A stretch of DNA of 48,435 nt from the NCBI GenBank assembly GCA_002413045.1, contig DHWF01000043.1, forward strand, positions 1 through 48,435, given 5' to 3'. The notes below the pieces were generated by a model, which saw only the letters and a program-made list of their open reading frames with translations, was not told where the DNA came from and searched no databases. The stretch is from Chloroflexi bacterium UBA5189 (GTDB taxonomy: Bacteria > Chloroflexota > Limnocylindria > Limnocylindrales > CSP1-4). Of this stretch, positions 32,233-40,181 are shown piece by piece. Position 1 is the first letter of the stretch, and each line of letters begins with the position of its first letter. Both the position numbers and the translations under genes were made by a program.

Positions 32233-33258
32233 GTGAAGAAGATCGGGTTCCTGTCGTTCGGCCACTGGTCCGCATCACCGGGTTCGCAGGTTCGCTCCGC
32301 GTCGGACGCGCTCATCCAGTCGATCGAGCTGGCCGAGGCCGTCGAGGGCCTTGGCGGGGACGGCGCGTACTTCCGCGTCCATCACTTCGCGCAGCAGCTT
32401 GCCTCGCCGTTCCCGCTGCTGGCGGCGATCGGCGCCAGGACGAAGCGCATCGAGATCGGGACCGCGGTCATCGACATGCGTTACGAGAACCCGCTGTACA
32501 TGGCCGAGGACGCGGGCGCAGCCGATCTCATTGCCGGCGGCCGGTTGCAGCTCGGGATCAGCCGCGGCTCGCCGGAGCAGGTGATCGACGGCTTCCGGTA
32601 CTTCGGCTACCAGCCGGCCGAGGCTGACGCCCCTGGCGCCGAGCTGGCCCGCCAGCACACCGACGTCTTCCTGCGGGTCATCACCGGCGCCGGCTTCGCC
32701 CAACCAAGCCCGAGCCCCATGTTCCCGAACCCGCCCGGGCTCCTTCGCCCGGAGCCGCACTCGCCCGGCCTGCGCGACCGGATCTGGTGGGGCGCCGGCT
32801 CCCGGCCAACGGCGGAGTGGGCCGCGAAGCAGGGCCTGAACATGATGTCATCGACGCTCATGACCGAGGACGCGGGCGTGCCCTTCCACCAGCTCCAGGC
32901 GGAGCAGATTCGGCTCTTCCGCGAGGCGTGGAAGGCGGCCGGGCATGAACGCGAGCCGCGGGTCTCGGTCAGCCGCAGCATCTTCGCGCTCGTCGACGAT
33001 CGGGACCGGGCGTATTTCGGGCGCGGCGGCGAGGACCGCGACCAGGTCGGGTACCTGGACGAGCAGACGAAGGCGATCTTTGGCCGCTCGTACGCGGCCG
33101 AGCCGGACGTCCTCGTCAGGGAGCTCGCCAAGGACACGGCGATCCAGGCGGCCGACACGCTGATGCTCACGGTCCCGAACCAGCTCGGCGTCGACTACAA
33201 CGCCCACGCCATCGAGAGCATCCTGAAGTACGTCGCACCCGATCTGGGCTGGCGGTAG
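32233..33258 (+). CDS. Luciferase-like (LLM class) flavin-dependent oxidoreductase
   Basis: 341 residues from a GTG. The TIM-barrel pattern is clear: KKIGFLSFGHW, SIELAEAVEGLGGDGAYFRVHHF, the IGARTKRIEIGTAVIDMRYENPLYMAEDAGAADLIAGGRLQLGISRGSP core, and later WWGAGSRPTAEWAAKQGLNMMSS. These are the FMN/F420-binding blocks of bacterial luciferase-like monooxygenases. It could work with reduced flavin from the convergent NADPH-FMN reductase gene, whose stop lies about 30 bp away. Substrate unknown. Confidence 0.9.
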   Translation: MKKIGFLSFGHWSASPGSQVRSASDALIQSIELAEAVEGLGGDGAYFRVHHFAQQLASPFPLLAAIGARTKRIEIGTAVIDMRYENPLYMAEDAGAADLIAGGRLQLGISRGSPEQVIDGFRYFGYQPAEADAPGAELARQHTDVFLRVITGAGFAQPSPSPMFPNPPGLLRPEPHSPGLRDRIWWGAGSRPTAEWAAKQGLNMMSSTLMTEDAGVPFHQLQAEQIRLFREAWKAAGHEREPRVSVSRSIFALVDDRDRAYFGRGGEDRDQVGYLDEQTKAIFGRSYAAEPDVLVRELAKDTAIQAADTLMLTVPNQLGVDYNAHAIESILKYVAPDLGWR

Positions 33259-33275
33259 CCCGGCCGGCGCCAGCC
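33247..33275. terminator. Candidate convergent terminator hairpin
   Basis: GGCTGGCG (33247-33254) and CGCCAGCC (33268-33275) are perfect 8-bp arms around a 13-nt loop that contains the stop codon of the LLM gene. It lies between two converging genes. No T-tract follows on either strand, so termination activity is uncertain. Confidence 0.3.
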
Positions 33276-33287
33276 GAGGCGGGCAGC

Positions 33288-33866
33288 CTAGGCGGCCTGT
33301 CGGACGCCTTCGCGCAGCTCGCGCACCCAATCAGCCAGCGCTACGAGGAGGCGGCGGACGGCCTCGATGGTGTCGGCGTCGCGGAGATCGCCGTTGTCGT
33401 CGAACCGAACGTCTGCGAACGGCACGAGCACCTCCGGCTCCGGAAGCACGAGGCCCCGCGTGTACCCCAGACCGTCTCGCAGGTGCGCCTGCGCCCGAGC
33501 CGTGCCACCGCCACCGGTCGAGGCGCCCATGATCGCCACCGGCTTGTTCGTCAGGACTGATCGGCGGGATGGCCGGGATGCCCAGTCGATCGCGTTCTTC
33601 AGGACACCCGGGACGCAGCGGTTGTACTCGGGCGTCGCGATGATCAGCGCGTCTGCCTCGCCGATGGCTCGCTTGAGATCGGCCACCGGCTCCGGGTCGC
33701 CGACGGCCTCGAGGTCGGCGTTGAACAGTGGTATCGCGCTCAGGTCATGCGCCACGATTCGCATCCCGTCGGGGGCGATCTCCGCTGCTGCGCGGATCAG
33801 GCCTCGATTGAAGGAGCCGTGCCGGAGGCTGCCGGCAATGCCGAGGACCGTCAGCGAACGTGCCAT
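33288..33866 (-). CDS. NADPH-dependent FMN reductase
   Basis: 192 residues. The ATG is fixed by a perfect AGGAGG five bases upstream. The flavodoxin-like fold shows GIAGSLRHGSFNRGLI (FMN phosphate loop) and the LIIATPEYNRCVPGVLKNAIDWASRP block diagnostic of the ArsH/SsuE-like NADPH-FMN reductase family, then GASTGGGGTARAQAHLR. It reduces FMN or quinones with NADPH. Its neighbour is a flavin-dependent oxidoreductase. It is transcribed away from ssrA's 3' end. Confidence 0.92.
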   Translation of the reverse strand: MARSLTVLGIAGSLRHGSFNRGLIRAAAEIAPDGMRIVAHDLSAIPLFNADLEAVGDPEPVADLKRAIGEADALIIATPEYNRCVPGVLKNAIDWASRPSRRSVLTNKPVAIMGASTGGGGTARAQAHLRDGLGYTRGLVLPEPEVLVPFADVRFDDNGDLRDADTIEAVRRLLVALADWVRELREGVRQAA

Positions 33867-33962
33867 TCGTTCCTCCTGGGTAGGCGGCGTTCGTCGCGCC
33901 GCTCCACGCGACGAATCGCGACCCAATGCCGGTCGCGCTGGGCCGGGCAGCGGGGTCGGAAG

Positions 33963-34335
33963 TGGTGGAGATGGGGGAGAGTCGAACTCCCCGTCCAGAA
34001 CCCTTCGTCAGTGTCCACTACGAGCGTTTCCGATCATTTTCGTCAACCCCAGGGCCGAAGATCGGCACCCTGCCCCGGGGTCCAGTCACGTGTCTCTAGA
34101 TCGAGCTTGATCCCGGATTACGCGACGCTCATCCGGTCTGCAACCCCGCTGCATGACGCTTCCACAGCCCGCGAGGTGGAGGCTGCTTCCACGCTCACCC
34201 TACGGCCTAAGCCGCGAGAGCGAGAGTCGACTGCTTGTTGGCAGGTACTTCGTTTTGCTGCCGGTTTAACGAGGCCTGACAGCACCTCGGCTCGCGTCCG
34301 CTGACAACCAGACCCTGTCGAGACCACGCATCCCC
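33963..34335 (-). ncRNA. ssrA: tmRNA (one-piece ssrA)
   Basis: On the minus strand the RNA begins GGGGATG at 34335 and ends CATCTCCACCA at 33963; these form the acceptor stem, with CCA encoded. The T-arm is visible just inside the 3' end (GTTCGACTC loop flanked by G/C runs). The tag ORF at 34242-34207 reads ANKQSTLALAA followed by TAG, with GCC as resume codon. A C-rich tail and a loop rich in pairing segments follow. Together with SmpB it rescues stalled ribosomes and tags the peptide for degradation. smpB lies about 5.3 kb away rather than adjacent. Confidence 0.95.
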
Positions 34336-34341
34336 ACGGGT

Positions 34342-34362
34342 CGAACGCCCACGCGGCGTTCG
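34342..34362. repeat. Perfect inverted repeat upstream of ssrA
   Basis: CGAACGCC (34342-34349) and GGCGTTCG (34355-34362) are exact reverse complements around a 5-nt loop. An alternative pairing, CCCACG (34348-34353) with CGTGGG (34361-34366), is also possible. It lies 6 bp before the tmRNA 5' end and 16 bp before the divergent DUF1801-type gene. It could be an operator or part of a precursor hairpin. Confidence 0.35.
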
Positions 34363-34377
34363 TGGGTAGTCTACGGC

Positions 34378-34788
34378 ATGCCCTCGAAGGTCCCGATCGA
34401 CTCGATCCCACCCGAGCTGTTCCTCCACGGCTACCCACCCCCGATCATGGCCGTCGGGCAGCGGCTTCGATGGATCGTCAAGCGCGCCGTGCCCGACGCC
34501 ATCGAGCGGGTTCGCCCCGGCTGGGCGCTCATCGGCTACGACCTGCCGGTCCCTCGCCACGGTGCCTTCTTCGCCTGGGTCTGGCCCGAGCTCGAGCACG
34601 TCCACCTCGGCTTCCCCCGCGGGAAGTTCATGGACGATCCGCACGGCGCGCTCCGCGGCGAAGGCGTCACCCTCAAGGCCCGTTGGCTGACCTACGAGCC
34701 CGGCGACGTCATCGACGATCTGCTCGCCCTCTCGCTCGTCGAGGAAGCCGCGCGCGTGGCACTGGTCCCGCGCTCCGTCCTGGGCTGA
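34378..34788 (+). CDS. DUF1801/YdhG-like small protein
   Basis: 136 residues. Residues VAVGQRLRWIVKRAVPDAIERVRPGWALIGYDLPV resemble the DUF1801 pattern (helix, Pro-x-x-E, Trp/Gly, then a YxxP strand). FFAWVWPELEHVHLGFPRGKFMDDP and KARWLTYEP follow. The fold is shared with frataxin-like/YdhG proteins of unknown function. Start ATG at 34378; no clear ribosome site. It lies 35 bp upstream of the urease pair but has no obvious connection to it. Confidence 0.65.
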   Translation: MPSKVPIDSIPPELFLHGYPPPIMAVGQRLRWIVKRAVPDAIERVRPGWALIGYDLPVPRHGAFFAWVWPELEHVHLGFPRGKFMDDPHGALRGEGVTLKARWLTYEPGDVIDDLLALSLVEEAARVALVPRSVLG

Positions 34789-34823
34789 TCGCGGGGCGTA
34801 CCTGCGCCGCTACGATCTTGGGC

Positions 34824-35447
34824 ATGCGACTCACCCCGTGGGAGGAGGAGCGGCTCCTCATCTTCAGCGCCGCCGAGCTGGCGCGACGGCATCGTGCTGC
34901 GGGTCTCGCGCTGAATGCGCCCGAGGCGATCGCGCTGATGTGCGACGCGATGCTCGAGGCGGCGCGCGCGGGTGCGAGCTACGCGGGCGTGGAAGCCGCG
35001 GGTCTCGCCGCCGTGGCGCCCTCCGAGGTGATGCCCGGCGTCCGGGAGCTGATCGACGACGTGCGGCTCGAGGTGCTCCTCGACGACGGTACCCGCCTCA
35101 TCGTGCTGGTCGACCCCCTGGGTCACGGTGCCCCAACCGCCGCAGGCGGCCCGGGCGCCGTCGCACCGGGGACGGGCGCCGGCACCGTGGCCGGGCCGGC
35201 TCCGGAGGCCGCTCCTGAGCGCGAGCGGCGCTCCCTCGAGGTCGTGAGCACCTCCCGCCGCGTCATCCGCATCTCCTCGCACTTCCCGTTCCATCGGGCG
35301 AACGCGCGACTCATGTTCGATCGGGAGCGAGCGACCGGATTCCGCCTCGACATCGAAGCCGGCTCCTCCGAGCGCTGGGCGCCGGGCGAGACCCGGACGG
35401 TGACCCTGGTCAGGTTCGGTGGCGACGGCGGGGGCACGGAGGCGTGA
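34824..35447 (+). CDS. ureAB: Urease gamma-beta fusion (UreA-UreB), divergent
   Basis: 207 residues. Residues 1-100 are a complete urease gamma subunit: MRLTPWEEERLLIFSAAELARRHRAAG, APEAIALMCDAMLEAARAGASY, then VRLEVLLDDGTRLIVLVDPLG. An Ala/Gly/Pro-rich linker (about 101-134) replaces the N-terminal part of UreB (the usual PGEI...GR segment). The rest, VVSTSRRVIRISSHFPFHRANARLMFDRERATGFRLDIEAGSSERWAPGETRTVTLVRFGG, is recognisable UreB but with SHFPF instead of the usual SHFHF. Gamma-beta fusions are common in some ureases; the shortened beta part is unusual. The stop overlaps the ureC start (GTGA). Confidence 0.85.
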   Translation: MRLTPWEEERLLIFSAAELARRHRAAGLALNAPEAIALMCDAMLEAARAGASYAGVEAAGLAAVAPSEVMPGVRELIDDVRLEVLLDDGTRLIVLVDPLGHGAPTAAGGPGAVAPGTGAGTVAGPAPEAAPERERRSLEVVSTSRRVIRISSHFPFHRANARLMFDRERATGFRLDIEAGSSERWAPGETRTVTLVRFGGDGGGTEA

Positions 35448-37138
35448 ATCGACTCTCCCCGGAGGAGCACCGAGCCCGGTTCGGGCCGTCCGCTGGCGAC
35501 CGGATCCGGCTCGGCGACACGGATCTCTGGATCCGGGTCGAAGCGGACCGGCAGTCAATCGGCGACGAGCCGATCTGGGGCTATGCGAAGGACATTCGCC
35601 TCGGCATGGCGCAGGCCGGATCCGCGGGCCCCAGCGAGCTCGACGCGGTCGTCGTCGGCGCGGTCATCGTCGATCCCCTGCTCGGCATCCTCAAGGCGGA
35701 CATCGGGATCAAGGACGGGCGGATCGCCGGCATCGGGCGGGCGGGCAACCCGGCGATCACGGACGGGGTCGACCTGCGGATCGGGCCGCACACACGCCCG
35801 ATCTCCGGCTACGGGCTCGTCGCGACGCCGGGCGCCGTCGACAGCCACGTCCACTTCGTCAGCCCGAGCCTTATCCCGGCCGCGCTCGCCGGCGGCGTGA
35901 CGACGCTGATCAGCGCCGGCTTCACCGAGCCGCCCGCGCGGATGGAGCGAATCCTCCGCGGGCTCGAGGGCTACCCGGTGAACGTGGGGCTGCAGGCGAA
36001 CGCGCGATCGATGGACGCCGCCGACCTCGAGGTCCTGCTGGACGCCGGGGCGGTCGGCTTCAAGATCCACGAGGACTACGGCGCGTCTCCCGACCTGATC
36101 GATGCCACGCTCCGCTTCGCCGACGCGCACGACGTGTCCGTCAGCCTGCACACCGACGGCCTGCACGAGACGGCGGAGCTCGAGGACACGATTGCCGCCA
36201 TCGCCGGCCGGACCGTCCACGCCTACCACGTGGAAGGATCCGGGGGTGGGCACGTGCCTGACCTGATCGGCATCGTCCGCGAGGCGAACGTCATCTGCTC
36301 ATCGACCACCCCCACGATCCCGTGGGGCGTGTCGGCGGCCGACGAGGGCGTCCCGATGACCGTCCTCAACCACGGCGCGACGTTCGGCGTCGCGGAGGAT
36401 CTCGCGCTGATCCGCGAGCGCACGCACCCAGCGACCATGGCTGCGGAGGGCCCGCTGCACGAGCTCGGCGCGATCCAGATCGTGAACTCGGACTCGCAGG
36501 GCATGGGCCGGATCATGGAGACGGTCCGGCGAACGTTCCAGCTCGCGCACGCGATGAAGGCCTGGCGGGCTTCCGCGGCCGGCAGCGGCCACCCCGGACT
36601 CCCCGACGAGGGGAGCGACGACAACGTCCGGGTCCTGCGCTACCTCGCCAAGGTCACGATCGAAGCCGCGATCACCCACGGGATCTCGGCATACGTCGGC
36701 ACCCTCGCCGCAGGCCGCCTCGCCGACATCGTCCTCTGGAGGCCCGCCTATTTCGGCGTCAAGCCCGAGCTCGTGATCAAGGGCGGATTCGCGGCCTGGT
36801 CGCCCCTCGGCGAGGGGAACGCCACCGTCCAGGCCGCCGAGCCCACCCGCTATGCTCCGGATTGGGCCGGCCGCCAGCACGGCGCCCCGTCGGTGTCCGC
36901 GCTGTTCGTCTCGGCGTCGGGAGACCGGGAGGCGCTCCGGGGCCGCCTCGACACGCGTCGCGAGCTGATCGCCGTCGCCGGCTGCCGCGGCCTGACTCGA
37001 GCCTCACTGGCATTGAATCGCGCAACGGCGCCGATCGACGTGGACCCAACCGATGGCCGCGTCACGCTGGCGGGCCGCGCGCTCGCGGCCGAACCCGTCA
37101 CCGAGGTCCCGCTGAGCCGCCGCTACTTCCTGCGCTGA
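35444..37138 (+). CDS. ureC: Urease alpha subunit (UreC)-like protein, divergent
   Basis: 564 residues from a GTG. The nickel site is intact by alignment to Klebsiella UreC with an offset of 10: His135 and His137 (VDSHVHF), carbamylated Lys207 (GFKIHED), His236 (LHTDG), His262 (YHVEG) and Asp350 (NSDSQGMGR). His209, His310 (equivalent to His320) and Arg326 (equivalent to Arg336) are also kept. The active-site flap differs: Cys319 of CHHLD is replaced by Asn309 (LNHGA). The usual ATTCTPGPWHI loop is shortened (SAGFTEPPARMERI). No ureD, E, F or G is visible nearby. It may be an active urease matured by distant genes or an amidohydrolase with another substrate. The last 135 bp overlap the antisense response-regulator ORF. 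Confidence 0.85.
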   Translation: MNRLSPEEHRARFGPSAGDRIRLGDTDLWIRVEADRQSIGDEPIWGYAKDIRLGMAQAGSAGPSELDAVVVGAVIVDPLLGILKADIGIKDGRIAGIGRAGNPAITDGVDLRIGPHTRPISGYGLVATPGAVDSHVHFVSPSLIPAALAGGVTTLISAGFTEPPARMERILRGLEGYPVNVGLQANARSMDAADLEVLLDAGAVGFKIHEDYGASPDLIDATLRFADAHDVSVSLHTDGLHETAELEDTIAAIAGRTVHAYHVEGSGGGHVPDLIGIVREANVICSSTTPTIPWGVSAADEGVPMTVLNHGATFGVAEDLALIRERTHPATMAAEGPLHELGAIQIVNSDSQGMGRIMETVRRTFQLAHAMKAWRASAAGSGHPGLPDEGSDDNVRVLRYLAKVTIEAAITHGISAYVGTLAAGRLADIVLWRPAYFGVKPELVIKGGFAAWSPLGEGNATVQAAEPTRYAPDWAGRQHGAPSVSALFVSASGDREALRGRLDTRRELIAVAGCRGLTRASLALNRATAPIDVDPTDGRVTLAGRALAAEPVTEVPLSRRYFLR

Positions 37139-37522
37139 GGGCTCGCCGACCGTCAGTAGGTCGGCACCTCGATCCCGCACGCTCTTCACGAGGAACCCGT
37201 CGGCGCCGGACGTGAGCGACTCCAGCACGGCCTCGTGGTCGCCAACCCCGCTGAGCATCACGACGCGGACTCGAGGCCAGCGGGCCTTGACCAGGCGGCA
37301 GCCATCGGCTCCCGTGCCATCCAGCAGGTGGTAGTCCATGAGCACGACGTCCGGACGACCGACCTGCAGCTCCCGCAGCTCCCGGATCGACCCGGCGACG
37401 CCGACCACCTCGATGTCGCGACAGCGTGCGAGCGCGGCGCCGAGGGCTTCGAGCAGGAGCTCGTGGTCGTCCACCAGGACGACCCGGATCGCGGTAGCGG
37501 AGCGGCGGTTGGTCGTCTTCAT
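37004..37522 (-). CDS. Response regulator receiver, C-terminally damaged
   Basis: From the ATG of MKTTNRRSATAIRVVLVDDHELLLEALG the protein shows a normal receiver: acidic pair DDH, phosphoacceptor in VVLMDYHLLDGTG, VVMLSGVGD, and Lys in GFLVKS. After about residue 115 the sequence (VRDRGADLLTVGEPSA onward) no longer resembles a receiver end or an HTH, and it runs antisense through the 3' end of ureC. A NarL-type regulator would be expected to continue with an HTH. It therefore looks like a truncated or frameshifted remnant; no kinase is adjacent. Confidence 0.55.
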   Translation of the reverse strand: MKTTNRRSATAIRVVLVDDHELLLEALGAALARCRDIEVVGVAGSIRELRELQVGRPDVVLMDYHLLDGTGADGCRLVKARWPRVRVVMLSGVGDHEAVLESLTSGADGFLVKSVRDRGADLLTVGEPSAQEVAAAQRDLGDGFGRERAARQRDAAIGWVHVDRRRCAIQCQ

Positions 37523-37644
37523 CGCGCCCAGTTCAGCAGGTACGGAGCCGCCGCCGCAGTGCCGCATGGCCCCGACCGGCACGGGCCGGAGTGCCCGCGC
37601 GGCCCATCAGAACGTCCTGGGACCTTCGGCGCAACCTCCGACGA

Positions 37645-39453
37645 TCAGGCCGTGACGGGCGCCGACGCGACGCTCGCGTTGCCGGCCGCATCGACCGCCA
37701 CGACCGTGTACGTGCCCTGCAGCTGCACGTGGAGCGTGAGCGTCCCGCCCGCGGTGGTTGCGAGGAGCGTGCCGTCGCGATAGACCCGATAGCTCGCAAC
37801 ACCCACGTCGTCCGTCGCGGCGGACCAGCGCAGGTCGGCCCACTGCCCGTGGGCAGCCGTGATCGTCGCGACCGGGATGGTCGGCGCGGTCGTGTCGACG
37901 AACGGCGTTGTCGCCGAAACCGTGACCGCCGGGCTGAGGTTGCCGGCGCCATCGACGGTTCGGATCGTGTACAGGTAGGCGGTAGCGTCGGCCAGGCCCG
38001 TGTCGCTGAACGTGACGGCGGAGGCCGCGGTCGTCGTCACGAGGACCGAATTGCGCCAGATCCGGTAGCCGGTGACCGCCCGATTGTCGGTGCCGGCCGT
38101 CCAGCGAAGCGCGATCGCCGTGGGTGAGGTCACGGTCGCCGTCACGGCCCCGGGTGCAGTCGGGGCGGTGGTATCGGGCGGGAAGGTCACGGTGACGGTG
38201 GCCGTCGAGCTGGTCAGCGCCGCGACCTTGATCCTGACGCCGGAAAGGAAGTCCGTGAAGGAGTAGTTGAGTCGGAGCGGCGCGTCGGCGAACGTGGTCG
38301 TCGAGGGGACCGTGTCGATCAGCAACGTCTCGGTGATGGCAGTCCAGTCCTTGGCGATCCTGATCATCACGCCCTTGACCGCCGAGCTGGTGGAGGCGTA
38401 GTTGTCGAAGTAGGTGCCGTACGGCCGCCGGTACTCGAGATAGAACCAGGTGCCGTTGGGGCGGGCAATCCGGAGGACGCGGGTGCCCCACGTCGCCGAG
38501 GAGTAGACCAGCGAATACGAGCCGCTCGCCGTGAGCGTCCGGGTCGCGGTGGTCGGGAGGTAGCCCATCTGGGCAAGGGCCAGGTTCGTCTCGTGCCGGC
38601 CGCCGGCCGCGCCCATCGTCGAAAACGGATCGCCGTACTCGTTCGTCGTGCAGGTCCGCGACAGCGCGACTCGCACGCCGTTCACGGTGCAGCGCAACGT
38701 GCTCGCGTGGTGCACGCCGAAGTTGTGGGCCAGCTCGTGCGCCGGCGTCCGGAGGTTCGGCGTGCCGTTGATCCACGTCTCGGACCCGGGCAGGTAGCCG
38801 AGGCCGCCCCAGGCGCACGAGTTCGACTGCGGGAAGATGTACATGAAGTTCGTGTAGCTGCTCAGGTCGAAGCCGTGCAGCGCAAGCGCGGCCTTGGCGG
38901 CCTGGGCCCATTCCCCGAACAGGCAGGACGAGTTCGAATACGGCACGCGGACCCAGTCGAAGGTCGTGCCCTGAAGGATCATCCCACCGTGCGATTGCTC
39001 GGCGAAGTACGCCCGCACCGAGTTCGCATTGCTGAAGACGACGCCGTTCGCGAAGGCGCGCGTGAACGGCTTGCTGGTGTTGTTGGTGAAGTTCAGGAGG
39101 ATCACGGCGAGCTTCCGAGGCCCACTGAAGCCGGGTGCCGACATCAGGACCTGCGTGCCCGTTCCCGTCGCGCCGTCCGCGACGACGGTTCCACCATCCC
39201 GCCGGCCCTTGACGCGAACGGTCGCGCCGTTCTCGAAGCCATCCGGCGCGGCGCCCGCGAACTTCAGCTGGACGCGCTCGCGGCCCGTCTGCAGGTGGTA
39301 GTCGTAGATCGCGGTGCCCGTGTCGAAGTCCTCACCGTGGACGAGCTGCAGCGTGCCGACGAGGTCCACCCGGGACGATGCGGCGGCCGGCACCGGGATC
39401 ACCAGTGCGAGGGCGAGAAGCGGAGCGAGCAGGAGCAGTCGGCGGGAGGGCAT
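37645..39453 (-). CDS. Secreted gametolysin-type (M11) metalloprotease with two FnIII domains
   Basis: 602 residues. The signal peptide RRLLLLAPLLALALVIPVPAAA ends near residue 25. A prodomain-like strand region precedes the catalytic domain. Zinc site HELAHNFGVHH (His239, Glu240, His243, His249) fits the HExxHxxGxxH metzincin motif, and a Met-turn-like FSTMGAA lies downstream. Cysteines suggest disulfides. Two fibronectin-type-III domains close the protein (from about 430; DTTAPTAPGAVTATVTSPTAIALRWTAGTD and DTTAPTIPVATITAAHGQWADLRWSAATD). FnIII domains often anchor secreted enzymes to polymers. It is probably exported and acts on extracellular proteins. Confidence 0.87.
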   Translation of the reverse strand: MPSRRLLLLAPLLALALVIPVPAAASSRVDLVGTLQLVHGEDFDTGTAIYDYHLQTGRERVQLKFAGAAPDGFENGATVRVKGRRDGGTVVADGATGTGTQVLMSAPGFSGPRKLAVILLNFTNNTSKPFTRAFANGVVFSNANSVRAYFAEQSHGGMILQGTTFDWVRVPYSNSSCLFGEWAQAAKAALALHGFDLSSYTNFMYIFPQSNSCAWGGLGYLPGSETWINGTPNLRTPAHELAHNFGVHHASTLRCTVNGVRVALSRTCTTNEYGDPFSTMGAAGGRHETNLALAQMGYLPTTATRTLTASGSYSLVYSSATWGTRVLRIARPNGTWFYLEYRRPYGTYFDNYASTSSAVKGVMIRIAKDWTAITETLLIDTVPSTTTFADAPLRLNYSFTDFLSGVRIKVAALTSSTATVTVTFPPDTTAPTAPGAVTATVTSPTAIALRWTAGTDNRAVTGYRIWRNSVLVTTTAASAVTFSDTGLADATAYLYTIRTVDGAGNLSPAVTVSATTPFVDTTAPTIPVATITAAHGQWADLRWSAATDDVGVASYRVYRDGTLLATTAGGTLTLHVQLQGTYTVVAVDAAGNASVASAPVTA

Positions 39454-39460
39454 GGGGGAG

Positions 39461-39503
39461 ACCTCGGAACGCTCGACCGAGTTGTCGGTCGTTGATCCGA
39501 GGT
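39461..39503. promoter_or_regulatory. Nested perfect hairpin in the 5' leader of the metalloprotease gene
   Basis: ACCTCGGA (39461-39468) pairs with TCCGAGGT (39496-39503). Inside, CGACCGA (39474-39480) pairs with TCGGTCG (39485-39491) around a GTTG loop. On the minus strand the structure ends 8 bases before the ATG. The only purine-rich candidate ribosome site (CGAGGT) is inside the outer stem. It could mask translation or act as a protein-binding palindrome. Confidence 0.5.
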
Positions 39504-39611
39504 TCCGTCCGGCGAGGCTCGCGAGCCATCGCCCATACCGCCCGGCGCAAGCGGGGCGTCGTCCGCGGCGGCCCTATGCAAGCCGGCATAGGTGCCTGAA
39601 CGCGCCGGGGT

Positions 39612-40100
39612 CTAGCGGCGCCCGGACTCCGCCAGCTCGCGCTCGATGTCGCGCTTCGCGTCGCGGTCCTGGATCTCGCGGCGCCGATCGTGGAGCTGCT
39701 TGCCCTTGCCCAGCCCGAGCTCCAGCTTCGCCTTCCCCCGGGCCGTGATGTAGAGCTTGAGCGGCACGAGCGTCAGGCCCTTCGCCTTGGTCTTGCCCAG
39801 GAGCTGATCGATCTGGTCGCGATGGAGGAGCAGCTTGCGGTCGCGCTTCGGCTCGTGGTTCTCGCGCGACGCCTGCTCCCATGGCGCGATGTGGGCACCG
39901 ACCAGCCACGCCTCGCCCCGCTCGATTCGGGCGAACGAGTCGGCCAGGTTCACCTTGCCGGCCCGGATGGACTTGATCTCCGTGCCGGACAGGACGATGC
40001 CGGCCTCCATCGAATCGTCGATGGAGAACTCGTGGCGGGCGCGCCGGTTCACGGCGATCGTCTTCTCGGGAATCGGTTCAGCTCCTGTGGCGGGCGGCAA
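39612..40100 (-). CDS. smpB: SsrA-binding protein SmpB
   Basis: Up to 162 residues from a TTG at 40100. The core IAVNRRARHEFSIDDSMEAGIVLSGTEIKSIRAGKVNLADSFARIERGEAWLVGAHIAPWEQ is unmistakable, as is KGLTLVPLKLYITARGKAKLELGLGKGKQLHDRRREI. The basic C-terminus that reads the empty A site is present. The start is odd: TTG has no ribosome site, whereas AGGAG sits 8 bases before ATT at 40073 (IPEKTIAVNRRARHEF), which is where SmpB proteins normally begin. A GTG at 40052 (VNRRA) is another option. It binds tmRNA. A terminator and leader lie immediately upstream. Confidence 0.92.
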   Translation of the reverse strand: MPPATGAEPIPEKTIAVNRRARHEFSIDDSMEAGIVLSGTEIKSIRAGKVNLADSFARIERGEAWLVGAHIAPWEQASRENHEPKRDRKLLLHRDQIDQLLGKTKAKGLTLVPLKLYITARGKAKLELGLGKGKQLHDRRREIQDRDAKRDIERELAESGRR

Positions 40101-40121
40101 AGTCTAGGCAGAAACGCAAGA

Positions 40122-40145
40122 ACGCCGGCCCCGAAGGGCCGGCGT
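40122..40145 (-). terminator. Strong intrinsic-terminator-like hairpin directly upstream of smpB
   Basis: ACGCCGGCCC (40122-40131) and GGGCCGGCGT (40136-40145) form a perfect 10-bp stem with a CGAA loop. On the minus strand TTCTTGCGTTTC follows, a moderate T-rich run. It lies 21 bp before the annotated smpB TTG, leaving no room for a promoter between. It could be the ctpA terminator or an attenuator of smpB. Confidence 0.6.
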
Positions 40146-40181
40146 CCAGTTGCAGGCTCACCACCCGCAGTGGGTGACCGG

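Noticed and set aside
33963..39453. Integrated element using ssrA as attachment site
   Set aside because: The accessory genes lie on the 5' side of ssrA, there is no integrase, and no duplicate of the tmRNA 3' end is visible; classical elements insert at the 3' end.
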